Source: Jiangella mangrovi
GTDB taxonomy: Bacteria; Actinomycetota; Actinomycetes; Jiangellales; Jiangellaceae
DNA length: 64,000 nt
Direction of reading: 5' to 3'
NCBI RefSeq assembly: GCF_014204975.1
Contig: NZ_JACHMM010000001.1
Location: 2,294,001 to 2,358,000, forward strand
The position numbers and the translations under genes are program-made. A model generated the notes under the pieces. It did not search any database and was not told the DNA's origin. It worked only from the letters and a program-made list of their open reading frames with translations. Below, one piece after another: positions 24,460 through 33,851 of this stretch (positions are counted from its first letter, which is position 1; every line of letters begins with the position of its first letter).

Positions 24460-25313
24460 CGGCACTCGCGGTGGTCTGCGCGGCGCTCGCCGCCGTCGTG
24501 ATGCTGGGACCGGCGCCCGGCGTGGTCAGGCTCCGGTCGATCATCGGTGGCCGGCCCGGCGCCGTGTTCGGAAGCCGGTCCGCTCGCGATCCGGAGCCGG
24601 CCCGCGACTCCCACCCGTCGAGCGCTCGCATCGGCGCCCCCGGAGCCGCCCGGCGTGCACGAGCGGCAGCCGGCGCGCGGCCCGCTGACGGATCCGCCGG
24701 CGGGACGGCCGCCGCGGTGTCGGCCCGCGGCCGGAGCCTAGCGGCGGTCGTCGCGGCCCTGGGAGCGTTCTGGCTGCTCGAAGGGGTTCTCGGCCTGGTC
24801 GCCGGTGCGGGTGTCGGCGTCGCCGCCTGGTACGGACTCGGCCGGCTCGAGCCTGCAAGTCGCCGTCGCGACCGGGAACGGGTGGTCGCGATGCTCCCGC
24901 TCGCCGCCGATCTGCTGGCGGCCGCACTCGCCGCGGGCGGCCCGCCCACCGTGGCGGCCGAGACCGTCGGCGCGGCGATCGGCGGGCCGCTGGGCCGCGC
25001 ACTCGTCGACGCCGCCGCGGCCGCGAGCGTGGGTGTGGAGCCCGGCCGCGCCTGGTCGGACCTCGCTGCCGATCCCGCCGTCCGTCCGCTGGCCCGGGCC
25101 CTCACCGCGGCGCTGACCCGCGGCACGTCGCCGTCCCCGGTGCTGACCCGGGTGGCCGCCGATGCCCGGGACGCCGCGCGGTGGAGCGGCGAGGCCCGCG
25201 CCCGATCGCTCGGCGCCCGGGCCGCCGCGCCGCTGGGACTGTGCTTCCTGCCCGCGTTCGTCCTCGTCGGCGTCGTGCCCATCGTCGCGACGTCGGGCAT
25301 CCTCGTTCCTTGA
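24456..25313 (+). CDS. tadC: TadC-like platform protein (T2SF domain)
   Basis: The 285-residue membrane protein has one N-terminal helix, an unusually long basic Ala/Arg linker (about 30-90), two helices (about 92-125), a T2SF domain (about 140-250; MLPLAADLLAAALAAGGPP) and a C-terminal helix ending VVPIVATSGILVP. The ATG overlaps the tadB stop by four bases. It is the second half of the secretion platform. Confidence 0.83.
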   Translation: MTALAVVCAALAAVVMLGPAPGVVRLRSIIGGRPGAVFGSRSARDPEPARDSHPSSARIGAPGAARRARAAAGARPADGSAGGTAAAVSARGRSLAAVVAALGAFWLLEGVLGLVAGAGVGVAAWYGLGRLEPASRRRDRERVVAMLPLAADLLAAALAAGGPPTVAAETVGAAIGGPLGRALVDAAAAASVGVEPGRAWSDLAADPAVRPLARALTAALTRGTSPSPVLTRVAADARDAARWSGEARARSLGARAAAPLGLCFLPAFVLVGVVPIVATSGILVP

Positions 25314-25385
25314 TCGAGTACCGGGCCGGCTGCCCTGCGTCGCCCGGACCGACATCGATAGCCTTCGACCGGGCGGTGATGCGAC

Positions 25386-25814
25386 GTGCGGCTGACGCCG
25401 GAGACGTGCCGGGAGCGGATGGCCGCTGCCCGCGTCGCGCACCTCGCCACGACCGGCGGCGACGGCCGGCCGCATCTGGTCCCCGTCACGTTCGCGCTGG
25501 TGACGGCCGCCGGTGTCGACCGCATCGCCATCGCCGTCGACCAGAAGCCGAAGACCACCCTCGACCTGCGGCGCCTGCGTAACATCGCCGAGAACCCGCA
25601 GGTGGCGATCATGTGCGACCACTACGACGAGGACTGGACCCGGCTCTGGTGGGTCCGCGCCGACGGCAGCGCCGTGGTCCTCGACGACGGTGAAGGTCGC
25701 GCCGGCGCCCTGGTGGCGCTCTGCCTCCGGTACGGGCAGTACCGCGCCGACCCGCCTCGTGGCCCGGTCATCCTCATCGACGTCGCCGACTGGTCCGGCT
25801 GGTCCTACGCCTGA
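25386..25814 (+). CDS. PPOX-class F420-dependent oxidoreductase-like protein
   Basis: The 142-residue split-barrel flavin/F420-binding protein resembles the actinobacterial TIGR03668 group. Visible features are RVAHLATTGGDGRPHLVPVTFAL at the start, VDQKPKTT in the middle and an RLWWVRADGSAVV strand. It probably reduces a small molecule with F420H2. GTG start. It sits inside the Tad locus between tadC and the pilin genes, with 72 bases before and about 160 after, so it is an insertion into the locus rather than a Tad component. Confidence 0.83.
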   Translation: MRLTPETCRERMAAARVAHLATTGGDGRPHLVPVTFALVTAAGVDRIAIAVDQKPKTTLDLRRLRNIAENPQVAIMCDHYDEDWTRLWWVRADGSAVVLDDGEGRAGALVALCLRYGQYRADPPRGPVILIDVADWSGWSYA

Positions 25815-25976
25815 CTCCAGGCGGCCATGATCCACAGGCGGAACGAATTCCGCCGGTTGTCCCCAAATCCGGATTCTGGCCTGGGATCCGGCCTCCCGAC
25901 CGAAGAACCTGGTCGCAGCCCCGCAGATCGCGGGCTCCGCGCCGGCCGGTCGCCGGATCCCCAGGGAGGTCCACCC

Positions 25977-26165
25977 ATGTCCAAGGTCATCAACCGGCTC
26001 GGCCGCCTGCGCAGCGAGTGCGGCATGACCACCGCCGAGTACGCGGTCGGCACGGTCGCCGCGTGCGGGTTCGGCGGCATCCTCTACAAGCTCCTCACCA
26101 GCGACTCGGTCCAGAACCTGCTCGGCGACGTCATCGAGAAGGCGTTCGGGGTGATCGGCGGATGA
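25977..26165 (+). CDS. Flp-like pilin (DUF4244)
   Basis: The 62-residue prepilin has a short basic leader, a class III cleavage site SECG/MTTAEYAVG with the conserved glutamate at +5, and one hydrophobic helix (about 20-38). It is the likely major structural subunit of Tad pili or pseudopili. A GGGAGG ribosome site lies 7 bases upstream. The stop overlaps the start of the next gene. No prepilin peptidase gene is in the window. Confidence 0.85.
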   Translation: MSKVINRLGRLRSECGMTTAEYAVGTVAACGFGGILYKLLTSDSVQNLLGDVIEKAFGVIGG

Positions 26166-26539
26166 GGCGTCTGAGACCCGCGGCGCGAGGCGACCCGCAG
26201 CGGGGCATGGTCACCGCCGAGCTCGCCGCCGCGTTCCCCGCCCTCGTCCTCGTGCTGATCATGGCGGTCTGGGCGATCACCATCGCCGCCGGGCAGCTCC
26301 GGTGCACCGATGCCGCACGCGAGGCCGCCCGGGCCGCGTCGCGCGGCGAGGACCTGTCGGTGGTCCAGCAGGTCGCCGCCGAGGCCGCGCCCGAGGGCGC
26401 CGCCGTCGACCTGGTCGAGGTCGACGGCACGCTCGAGGTGCGGGTCAGCGCTCGCATGGCGATGCCCGGGCCGCTGGGCGACACCCTCCCGGCGCTGACG
26501 GTGTCGGGTCGCTCGGTGGCGCTGGCGGAGGGCGGCTGA
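26162..26539 (+). CDS. TadE-like minor pseudopilin
   Basis: The 125-residue protein has a leader ending QRG, mature start MVTAELAAAFPALVLVLIMAVW with the prepilin glutamate, then a small extracellular domain ending in VSGRSVALAEGG. This is the TadE layout. ATGA overlap with the pilin gene and a one-base overlap with the next gene show an operon. Probably a minor subunit or initiator of the pilus. Confidence 0.85.
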   Translation: MRRLRPAARGDPQRGMVTAELAAAFPALVLVLIMAVWAITIAAGQLRCTDAAREAARAASRGEDLSVVQQVAAEAAPEGAAVDLVEVDGTLEVRVSARMAMPGPLGDTLPALTVSGRSVALAEGG

Positions 26540-26901
26540 TGCGGGGCCGACGGTGTGGCGAACGTGGTGCCGGGACGGTGCTCGTCCTGGCCGTCGTGCT
26601 GGTGGTCATGGTCGCCGTGCAGGCCGTGGCGGTCCTGGCTGCGGGTCAGACGGCCCGCCACCGGGCCGCCGCGGCGGCCGACCTCGCCGCGCTGGCGGCG
26701 GCGCAACGGCTGGCGTCGGGCGCGGTCGATCCCTGCGCCGACGCCGGCCGCATCGCCCAGGCGAACGGCGCCGACCTGCGCGACTGTGTCGTCGACGGTG
26801 CGGAGGTGGAGGTCCAGGTGCGGGTCGAGACGCAGTCGGCGCTGCCGTGGCTTCCGGCCCAGGATCGTCGCGCCCGAGCCGGGCCGCCGCGGCCGGGCTG
26901 A
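26539..26901 (+). CDS. TadE/TadG-like pseudopilin of the helicase/secretion neighbourhood
   Basis: The 120-residue protein has a leader ERGAG, a hydrophobic helix (about 12-35), and a short domain with ADLAALAAAQRLASG and two cysteines (DPCADAG, LRDCVV) that may form a disulfide. It matches the TadE-like family found upstream of the DECH helicase in actinobacteria (TIGR03816 type). It is the last Tad gene; a convergent exporter gene has been inserted before the helicase. Confidence 0.8.
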   Translation: MRGRRCGERGAGTVLVLAVVLVVMVAVQAVAVLAAGQTARHRAAAAADLAALAAAQRLASGAVDPCADAGRIAQANGADLRDCVVDGAEVEVQVRVETQSALPWLPAQDRRARAGPPRPG

Positions 26902-26941
26902 CCAACGACCCGTGCCGGGCCACAGCGACGGCGGGCGGACG

Positions 26942-27811
26942 TCAGGTCTCGGTGCGGGTCGGTGGCCGCTGCGTCGCACCAAGGCAGGCGGCCACCACCA
27001 GGCCGATCGCGACCCACTCCTGCGCGTGCAGCACCTCGTTCAGCACCACGAGCCCGACCAGCGCGGCCGCCGCCGGCTCGAGGCTCATGAGGATCCCGAA
27101 CACCGTCGCCGGCATGCGGCGCAGCGCCTCGAGCTCGAAGGAGTACGGAATCACCGATGACAACAACGCGATACCCGCAGCCAGAACCAGCAGATCGGGC
27201 TGCCACATGTCCGCACCGCCGGTGGTCAGCCCGATCGGCGCCACCGCGACCGCTCCGACCACACTGGCGACGGTCAGGCCCGACGACCCCGGGAACCGCT
27301 GGCCGAGCTGCTTGCCCAGGAGGATGTACGTCGCCCAGCCCGCCGCGGCCACGAGGGCGAACGCCACGCCCACCGGATCGATGCCGCCCGGCCCGCCACG
27401 CGCGAGCAGCACGACACCGGTGCCGGCCAGCAGCACCCACAGCAGATCGAGGCGGCGCCGCGACAGGGCGACCGCCACCCCGAGCGGGCCCAGGAACTCG
27501 ATGGTGACGGCGATGCCGAGGGGGATACGCGAGAAGGACTCGTAGATCGCGATGTTCATCGCGGCGAGCGAGAGCCCGAACGTGACCGCCAGGGCCAGGT
27601 CACCACGCGAGGCCCGGCGCAGCGCGCCCCTGACCGCACGCTGGGTGAGGGCCACCAGCGCGAGGGCCGAGAACGCCAGGCGCAGGAAGACCAGCGCGGT
27701 CGGCGGCAGCGTGTCGAACAGGCCCTTGGCGATCCCGGCGCCGATCTGCAGCGAGAAGATCCCGCCGAGTACCAGCCCGGGGGCTGGGATCCTCCCGAGC
27801 GGCGACGTCAC
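26942..27811 (-). CDS. EamA/RhtA-like DMT exporter
   Basis: Ten-helix permease of 289 residues with two EamA repeats (IAIYESFSRIPLGIAVTIEFLGPLGVA in the first and VIPYSFELEALRRMPATVFGILMSLEPAAAALVG in the second), closest in pattern to RhtA amino-acid exporters. It separates the Tad genes from the DECH helicase. It is transcribed alone and ends 40 bases from the pseudopilin gene. Substrate unknown. Confidence 0.88.
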   Translation of the reverse strand: MTSPLGRIPAPGLVLGGIFSLQIGAGIAKGLFDTLPPTALVFLRLAFSALALVALTQRAVRGALRRASRGDLALAVTFGLSLAAMNIAIYESFSRIPLGIAVTIEFLGPLGVAVALSRRRLDLLWVLLAGTGVVLLARGGPGGIDPVGVAFALVAAAGWATYILLGKQLGQRFPGSSGLTVASVVGAVAVAPIGLTTGGADMWQPDLLVLAAGIALLSSVIPYSFELEALRRMPATVFGILMSLEPAAAALVGLVVLNEVLHAQEWVAIGLVVAACLGATQRPPTRTET

Positions 27812-27875
27812 GCCGTCAGCCTAGGTGGTGACCGCCCGAGGACCAGGTCCGAGGCGGCCGGGGCTGCGGCAGGTG

Positions 27876-28343
27876 TCAGGGGCGGTCGCGGTCCGACGCC
27901 TGGGCGCCGGAGTCAGCCCGCGCGGGCTCGTGGCGGTCGCCGTCGCGGCGGTCCTCGTCGCGCTGGTGGGCGTCACCGCCCTCGTCGTCGCCACGGTCGC
28001 CGTCATTGCCGTCGGCCCGGGCGCGGTCCTGGTCGGCGGGCGACCGGTCGCCGGCCGGTGCACCGTGCGGCTCGCCGGCTCGTTCGGCACGGCGCTCGAG
28101 GTCGCGAATGCGCTTGCGCTGCCGCCAGCCCTTGCGCAGTCCGATCCGCAGCAGCCAGAGGGCGCCAAGCGCCGCCACACCGCTCAGCAGGCCGGCGAAG
28201 TACAGACCGGACCCGGACGTGGTGACCTCGGAGCCCAGCAGGTCGACGGAGATCGACTCGCCGGCGCCGGTGACCACGCCGATGGTCAACAGCAACGCGA
28301 GCAGGAGAACGATCAGTGCGACAGCGACCACGACGACCACCAC
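27876..28343 (-). CDS. small two-helix membrane protein with charged tail
   Basis: About 155 residues: helix 1 (about 3-24, Val/Leu/Ile-rich), a short extracellular loop with SVDLLGSEVTTSGSG, helix 2 (about 47-66), then a basic segment RKGWRQRKRIRDLERRAERAGE and a long Asp/Arg/Gly low-complexity tail. The first 75 residues resemble LapA-type proteins. GTG starts at 28341-28343 or 28338-28340 are both possible; a GAAGG lies 6 bases before the second. It is immediately downstream of the helicase gene on the same strand. Role unknown. Confidence 0.6.
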   Translation of the reverse strand: MVVVVVAVALIVLLLALLLTIGVVTGAGESISVDLLGSEVTTSGSGLYFAGLLSGVAALGALWLLRIGLRKGWRQRKRIRDLERRAERAGEPHGAPAGDRSPADQDRARADGNDGDRGDDEGGDAHQRDEDRRDGDRHEPARADSGAQASDRDRP

Positions 28344-28411
28344 CCCTTCACCCGGCCCCCGGGTCCCACCGTAGCGATCACCCGGCCCGTCGGGGGAGAT
28401 TCCGGCGCGAC

Positions 28412-30838
28412 TCAGACCGCGTCGGCCAGCAACGCGTCCAGCAGGCGCACCGCGCCTGTCTTGTCGAGCGGCTCGTTGCCGTTGCCGCACTTCGGCGACT
28501 GCACGCACGACGGGCACCCATCGCGGCAGGGGCAGGCCGCGATGGTCTCGCGGGTCGCCGTCAGCCAGGACCGCGCCGCGTGGAACCCGCGCTCCGCGAA
28601 CCCCGCCCCGCCCGGATGACCGTCGTGCACGAAGACGGTGAGCAGGCCGGTGTCCGGATGCAGCACCGTCGACAACCCGCCGATGTCCCACCGGTCGCAG
28701 CTGGCCACCAGCGGCAGGATCCCGATCGACGCGTGCTCGGCCGCGTGCGCCGCACCCGGGGCGTCGGCCAGGGACACCCCGGCCGCGGCGATCGACTCGT
28801 CCGGCAGGGTCCACCAGACCGAGCGGGTCCGCAGCCGCCGTTCGGGAAGATCGAGCGGCGCCTCGCCCAGGACCTCGCCGGAGCGCAGCGCCCGCTTGAG
28901 GTAACCGACCACCTGGCTCGCGACCTCGACGGTGCCGAAGGCCAGCCGAGCCTGCCCCCACTTCACCGCCTCGGTCTCCTCGAGCACCCGCAGCGAGCTG
29001 ACCTCGCGCGCCGTCGTGAAGTAGTCGGGCGCGCCGGGCGTCGCCATCGCGATGCCCTCGTCGAGGTCGAGGCTCTCTATGAGGAAGGTGTCGCCCTGGT
29101 GCACGTAGACGGCGCCTTCGTGCGCGGTGGAGTGCGCCCGCACGGCGTCGACGGTGCCGAGCACCCGCCCGGTGCCGACCTCCACGAGGCTGACGACGCC
29201 GCCGGAACCGCGCAGGTCGGCGAGGTCCGTGGGCCGTTCCCGCTTGGTCCAGTGCCACGTGGTCTCGTCCTTGACCCGCCGTCGCAGCAGCCGCCGGTGC
29301 TCCAGCGTGGCCAGCACGTCCTCGGTCGACGGCCCGAAGATCGCCGCGTCCCGGGCGGTCAGCGGGCGCTCCGCCGCGGCCGCACACAGATGCGGCGCCA
29401 GGACGTACGGGTTGTCGGGGTCGAGCACGGTCTCCTCGACCGGCTTCTCGAAGATCGCCTCCGGATGCTGAACCAGGTACGAGTCCAGCGGGTTGTCGCT
29501 GGCCACCAGGACCGCGAGGCTGTCCTGGCCGGATCGCCCGGCCCGGCCCGCCTGCTGCCACAACGACGCCCGCGTGCCCGGCCAGCCGGCGATCAGGACG
29601 GCGTCCAGTCCGCTGACGTCCACGCCCAGCTCGAGGGCGGTCGTCGCGGCGAGGCCGACCAGCGACCCGTCGTTGAGCGCCGCCTCCAGCGACCGCCGCT
29701 CGTAGGCGAGGTAGCCGGCGCGGTACGCCGCGACCTTGCCGGGCAAGGAGGCGTCCACTTCGGTCAACGCCGACCGCGCCATCCCGGACACGGTCTCGGC
29801 CGCCCGGCGCGAGCGCACGAACGCCACGGTCCTGGCGTCCGCCACGACGAGGTCGGTGAGCAGGTCCGCGGTCTCGGCCAGCACGCCGCGACGCCGGGCG
29901 CCGGAACCGCCCTCGAGCACGCCGCCGCCCGCCACCGCGGTCGCGTCCGCAGGAGCCGGGCCGCCACCGGACCCCGCGGCTCCATCAGACCCGGCGCCCT
30001 CGGCCCGCGCAGCGTCACCCTGGCGGACGAGGCCGTGGTCGCCGATCAGCGGCGGCTCCCAGAGCAGGAACGTCTTCGCCCCGCTGGGCGAGCAGTCCTC
30101 CGTCACCGCCTCGATGGGCAGGATCCCGATGAGCAGCTCGGCGGTGCGGGCCGGATTCGCCGTCGTCGCGGACGCCAGGACGAACGTCGGCGACGACCCG
30201 TACATCGCGCACACCCGGCGCAGCCGCCGTAGCACCTGGGCGACGTGGGAGCCGAAGACACCGCGGTAGCCGTGGCACTCGTCGACCACCACGAACCGCA
30301 GCGACCGGAGGAACCCGGCCCAGCGGTGGTGCGCCGGCAGCATGGCGTGGTGCAGCATGTCCGGGTTCGTGAGCAGGTACGTCGCGTGCGTCCGGGCGAC
30401 GTCGCGCAGCTCGATCAGGGTGTCGCCGTTGTACGTGGTCGCCATGACGCCGGGGACGCCGAGCTCGTCGAGCGACCGGAGCTGGTCGGCTGCCAGCGCC
30501 TTCGTCGGCGACAGGTACAGCGTCGTGCCGCCGAGCCGCCGGCCGGAGCGGGCCGCCGTCAGCGCTGGGAGGTGGTAGGCCAGCGACTTCCCGGACGCCG
30601 TGCCGGTGGCGATGACGACGTTCCGTCCCGACCAGGCCAGCGAAGCGGCCTGTGCCTGGTGGGCCCAGGGCGATACGATGCCCGCGGACATGAAGCGATC
30701 GCGCACGACGGGGTCCACCCAGCGCGGCCACGGGCCGGGCTTGGCAGCCCGGGCGGGGATCGATTCGATGTGCGTGACTCGTCCGGTCCGGTGCGGACCG
30801 GTCAGCAGCACATCGAGCAGGTCGTTCGGGCGGGGCAC
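28412..30838 (-). CDS. DECH-box helicase with C-terminal zinc cluster (MrfA/YprA-like)
   Basis: The 808-residue superfamily 2 helicase has motif I ATGTASGKS, motif II DECH, motif III SATT, motif VI QQAGRAGR, a Gly/Ala-rich linker (about 275-310) and a C-terminal DUF1998-like domain with four cysteines in ACPCRDGCPSCVQSPKCG. MrfA proteins of this type repair DNA damage such as mitomycin lesions; that this copy does so is an inference. It is the signature gene of the actinobacterial helicase/secretion neighbourhood and diverges from bldG. Confidence 0.93.
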   Translation of the reverse strand: MPRPNDLLDVLLTGPHRTGRVTHIESIPARAAKPGPWPRWVDPVVRDRFMSAGIVSPWAHQAQAASLAWSGRNVVIATGTASGKSLAYHLPALTAARSGRRLGGTTLYLSPTKALAADQLRSLDELGVPGVMATTYNGDTLIELRDVARTHATYLLTNPDMLHHAMLPAHHRWAGFLRSLRFVVVDECHGYRGVFGSHVAQVLRRLRRVCAMYGSSPTFVLASATTANPARTAELLIGILPIEAVTEDCSPSGAKTFLLWEPPLIGDHGLVRQGDAARAEGAGSDGAAGSGGGPAPADATAVAGGGVLEGGSGARRRGVLAETADLLTDLVVADARTVAFVRSRRAAETVSGMARSALTEVDASLPGKVAAYRAGYLAYERRSLEAALNDGSLVGLAATTALELGVDVSGLDAVLIAGWPGTRASLWQQAGRAGRSGQDSLAVLVASDNPLDSYLVQHPEAIFEKPVEETVLDPDNPYVLAPHLCAAAAERPLTARDAAIFGPSTEDVLATLEHRRLLRRRVKDETTWHWTKRERPTDLADLRGSGGVVSLVEVGTGRVLGTVDAVRAHSTAHEGAVYVHQGDTFLIESLDLDEGIAMATPGAPDYFTTAREVSSLRVLEETEAVKWGQARLAFGTVEVASQVVGYLKRALRSGEVLGEAPLDLPERRLRTRSVWWTLPDESIAAAGVSLADAPGAAHAAEHASIGILPLVASCDRWDIGGLSTVLHPDTGLLTVFVHDGHPGGAGFAERGFHAARSWLTATRETIAACPCRDGCPSCVQSPKCGNGNEPLDKTGAVRLLDALLADAV

Positions 30839-30930
30839 CTCGTGAGTCTCGCATCATGGTTGAATGCGGATGAGCCCGGCACGCGGTGAGCGCTGTGTGT
30901 TGACCGATGTATGGCTGATGGAGGATCTGC

Positions 30931-31278
30931 GTGGACCTGTCGTTGTCGACCCGTACCGAGAGCGGCCGCAGCGTGGTCGCGGTCGGTGGTGAGATCGACG
31001 TCTACACGGCGCCGAGACTGCGCGACCAGCTGGTCGAGCTCGTCGACTCGGGTCACTACCACATCGTCGTGGACATGCGTGAGGTCGAGTTCCTCGACTC
31101 GACCGGCCTCGGCGTGCTCGTCGGCGGCCTCAAGCGCGTCGGCCAGCACGACGGTTCGCTGCGTCTCGTCTGCAACCAGGAGCGCATCCTCAAGATCTTC
31201 CGGATCACCGGTCTGACGAAGGTGTTCCCCATCCACGAGACCCTCGAGGAGGCCGTGGCCGCCACTGAGATGTCGTAG
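30931..31278 (+). CDS. bldG: BldG-type anti-anti-sigma factor (STAS domain)
   Basis: The 115-residue STAS protein begins [10 protein letters not shown], carries [20 protein letters not shown], and has the phosphorylated-serine motif [17 protein letters not shown] with Ser57 in the position known from Streptomyces BldG. It binds anti-sigma factors when unphosphorylated and so controls development and stress sigma factors. GTG start with GGAGG 8 bases upstream. The RsbW-like anti-sigma gene that commonly follows bldG is absent here. Confidence 0.93.
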   Translation: MDLSLSTRTESGRSVVAVGGEIDVYTAPRLRDQLVELVDSGHYHIVVDMREVEFLDSTGLGVLVGGLKRVGQHDGSLRLVCNQERILKIFRITGLTKVFPIHETLEEAVAATEMS

Positions 31279-31577
31279 CTCCCTTTCCCTCGTGGGACTC
31301 GTCTCAGTTGGGGACCTGGCGGTCGGCCTCGCCCCGAGCAGGCGTCCGCGGAAACGACCCAGTGTGGGTACTTTCACACGGTCGTGACGACATCGGTGGG
31401 TGGTCCGGTGTGAACTTTGGGTCCAGCGCCCTCTAGACTCCGCAGGTCGGTCGGATCCTGCCCACGTCGCGGTCCGGCGACATCGAACGAGCCGATTCCT
31501 GTCAGCGGTCGGTCCTGTGGGCCGGGCGCGGACAGCTGTTTCAACGCCCTGCCCGAGGGCGACGTCAAGGAGGACGA
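31279..31577. other. bldG-hppA intergenic region
   Basis: About 300 bases with no credible gene in any frame, although an anti-sigma gene often occupies this place. It holds a CRP-like dyad (31363-31378), a TAGACT minus-10-like element near 31434 and an AAGGAGGA ribosome site before hppA. Confidence 0.6.
31363..31378 (+). promoter_or_regulatory. CRP/GlxR-like site upstream of hppA
   Basis: TGTGGGTACTTTCACA matches the TGTGA-N6-TCACA dyad with one mismatch. It lies about 70 bases before the likely promoter of the pyrophosphatase gene. Regulation by a cAMP-receptor-type protein is possible but unproven. Confidence 0.35.
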
Positions 31578-33836
31578 ATGACCGGGCTCAACCTCTCCTA
31601 TGTGGTTGTCGTCGCGTTGATCGCGGTGGCATCCCTGGCGATGGCGGCGCTGTTTCGCCGAGAGGTTCTCAGTGCCAGTGAGGGCACCGAGAACATGAAG
31701 ACGATCGCGCGCGCCGTGCAGGAGGGCGCCGCGGCCTATCTCAACCGTCAGTTCCGCACACTCGGCATCTTCGTGGTGCTGGTGTTCGGGCTGCTCTTCC
31801 TGCTGCCCGGTGACACAGGCGTCCGGTTCGGCCGGTCGCTGTTCTTCCTCGTTGGTGCGCTGTTCTCGGCCGCCATCGGTTACCTGGGCATGTGGCTGGC
31901 CACGCGGGCGAACGTCCGTGTCGCCGCCGCCGCTCGTGACGAGGGCCGCGACCCGGCGATGAAGGTCGCGTTCCGCACCGGCGGCGTCGTCGGCATGGCC
32001 ACCGTCGGTCTCGGTCTGCTGGGTGCGGCCGTCGTCGTCCTCACCTACCAGGAGGACGCACCGACGGTCCTCGAGGGCTTCGGCTTCGGTGCCGCGCTGC
32101 TCGCGATGTTCATGCGTGTCGGCGGCGGCATCTTCACGAAGGCCGCCGACGTCGGCGCCGACCTCGTCGGCAAGGTCGAGCAGGGCATCCCCGAGGACGA
32201 CCCGCGCAACGCCGCGACCATCGCGGACAACGTCGGCGACAACGTCGGCGACTGCGCCGGCATGGCCGCGGACCTGTTCGAGTCGTACGCCGTCACGCTG
32301 GTCGCCGCACTGATCCTGGGCCAGGTGGCCTTCGGCCAGGAGGGCCTGGTCTTCCCGCTGATCGTCCCGGCGCTCGGTGCGCTGACCGCGGTCCTCGGCA
32401 TCTACCTGACCCGTCCGCGGGCCGGCGAGAACGGCCTCACGACGATCAACCGCGCGTTCTACATCTCAGCACTCGTCTCGGCGGTGTTGTGTGCCATCGC
32501 GGCGTTCGCGTACCTGCCGGACAGCTTCGCCCAACTCGACGGCGGCCTCGGCGACCACGACGGCGACCCGCGGATCCTCGCGACCGCCGCGGTCTTCCTC
32601 GGCATCGTGCTCGCCGGCGTCATCCTGTGGCTGACCGGCTACTTCACCGGCACCGACAAGAAGCCCACCGAGGACGTCGCCAAGACGTCGCTCACCGGTC
32701 CGGCCACGGTGATCCTGTCCGGCATCGCGCTGGGCCTCGAGTCGGCGGTCTACACCGCGCTGGTCATCGGCGGTGCGGTCTACGGTGCGTTCCTGCTGGG
32801 TGACGGCTCGGTCGAGCTGTCGCTGTTCCTGATCGCGCTCGCCGGCACCGGCCTGCTGACCACCGTCGGCGTCATCGTCGCGATGGACACGTTCGGCCCG
32901 GTCAGCGACAACGCGCAGGGCATCGCGGAGATGTCCGGCGACGTCGACGGCGAGGGCGCGCAGATCCTCACCGAGCTGGACGCGGTCGGCAACACCACGA
33001 AGGCCATCACCAAGGGCATCGCTATCGCGACGGCGGTCCTGGCGGCGACGGCGCTGTTCGGGTCGTACATGGACGCCATCTCGCGCGAGCTGGCCAACGT
33101 CGGCGGCGACATCGCCGGCAACTCGTCGTTCCTCCTCGAGATCGTGTCGCCGAACGTCCTCGTCGGCGTGGTCATCGGCGCCGCGGTCGTGTTCATGTTC
33201 TCGGGCCTGGCCATCAACGCCGTCGGCCGCGCCGCCGGTGCGGTCGTGTTCGAGGTGCGCCGCCAGTTCCGCGACGACCCGGGCATCATGGCCGGCACGT
33301 CGACCCCGGCCTACGGCCGCGTGGTCGACATCGTCACCAAGGACTCGCTGCGTGAGCTCGCGACGCCGGGTCTGATGGCGGCGCTGGCTCCCATCGCGGT
33401 CGGCTTCGGCCTCGGCGTCGGCCCGCTGGCCGGCTACCTGGCCGGTGCCATCGCGACCGGCGTGCTCATGGCCGTGTTCCTGGCCAACTCCGGTGGCGCC
33501 TGGGACAACTCGAAGAAGCTGGTCGAGGACGGCAACCACGGCGGCAAGGGCTCCGACGCCCACGACGCCACGGTCATCGGCGACACCGTCGGCGACCCGT
33601 TCAAGGACACCGCCGGCCCCGCGATCAACCCGCTGATCAAGGTCATGAACCTGGTCTCCGTGCTGATCGCTCCGGCCATCGTCTCGATGTCGGTGGGCGC
33701 GGACGCCAACGACGGCCTGCGCTACACGATCGCGATCGTCGCGGTCGCGATCATCATCGGCGCCGTCTGGTTCTCCAAGCGGCGCTCGGCGATCATCGGC
33801 GAGGACGAGCCGGCCCGCGAGGGCGCGGCGGTCTGA
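31578..33836 (+). CDS. hppA: K+-independent proton-translocating pyrophosphatase
   Basis: Integral membrane enzyme of 752 residues with about 16 helices that couples pyrophosphate hydrolysis to proton export. Substrate site signatures are GGGIFTKAADVGADLVGKVE, then DNVGDNVGDCAGMAADLFES and, near the end, DTVGDPFKDTAGPAINPLIK. The lysine in GNTTKAITKG marks the potassium-independent subclass. AAGGAGGA precedes the ATG. A strong terminator follows. The bldG-hppA order matches the conserved actinobacterial neighbourhood. Confidence 0.95.
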   Translation: MTGLNLSYVVVVALIAVASLAMAALFRREVLSASEGTENMKTIARAVQEGAAAYLNRQFRTLGIFVVLVFGLLFLLPGDTGVRFGRSLFFLVGALFSAAIGYLGMWLATRANVRVAAAARDEGRDPAMKVAFRTGGVVGMATVGLGLLGAAVVVLTYQEDAPTVLEGFGFGAALLAMFMRVGGGIFTKAADVGADLVGKVEQGIPEDDPRNAATIADNVGDNVGDCAGMAADLFESYAVTLVAALILGQVAFGQEGLVFPLIVPALGALTAVLGIYLTRPRAGENGLTTINRAFYISALVSAVLCAIAAFAYLPDSFAQLDGGLGDHDGDPRILATAAVFLGIVLAGVILWLTGYFTGTDKKPTEDVAKTSLTGPATVILSGIALGLESAVYTALVIGGAVYGAFLLGDGSVELSLFLIALAGTGLLTTVGVIVAMDTFGPVSDNAQGIAEMSGDVDGEGAQILTELDAVGNTTKAITKGIAIATAVLAATALFGSYMDAISRELANVGGDIAGNSSFLLEIVSPNVLVGVVIGAAVVFMFSGLAINAVGRAAGAVVFEVRRQFRDDPGIMAGTSTPAYGRVVDIVTKDSLRELATPGLMAALAPIAVGFGLGVGPLAGYLAGAIATGVLMAVFLANSGGAWDNSKKLVEDGNHGGKGSDAHDATVIGDTVGDPFKDTAGPAINPLIKVMNLVSVLIAPAIVSMSVGADANDGLRYTIAIVAVAIIIGAVWFSKRRSAIIGEDEPAREGAAV

Positions 33837-33851
33837 TCCGCATCACCGCGT

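Noticed and set aside
31279-31577. A hidden anti-sigma factor gene after bldG
   Set aside because: The interval is too short for an RsbW-like kinase and no frame shows its ATP-binding motifs.
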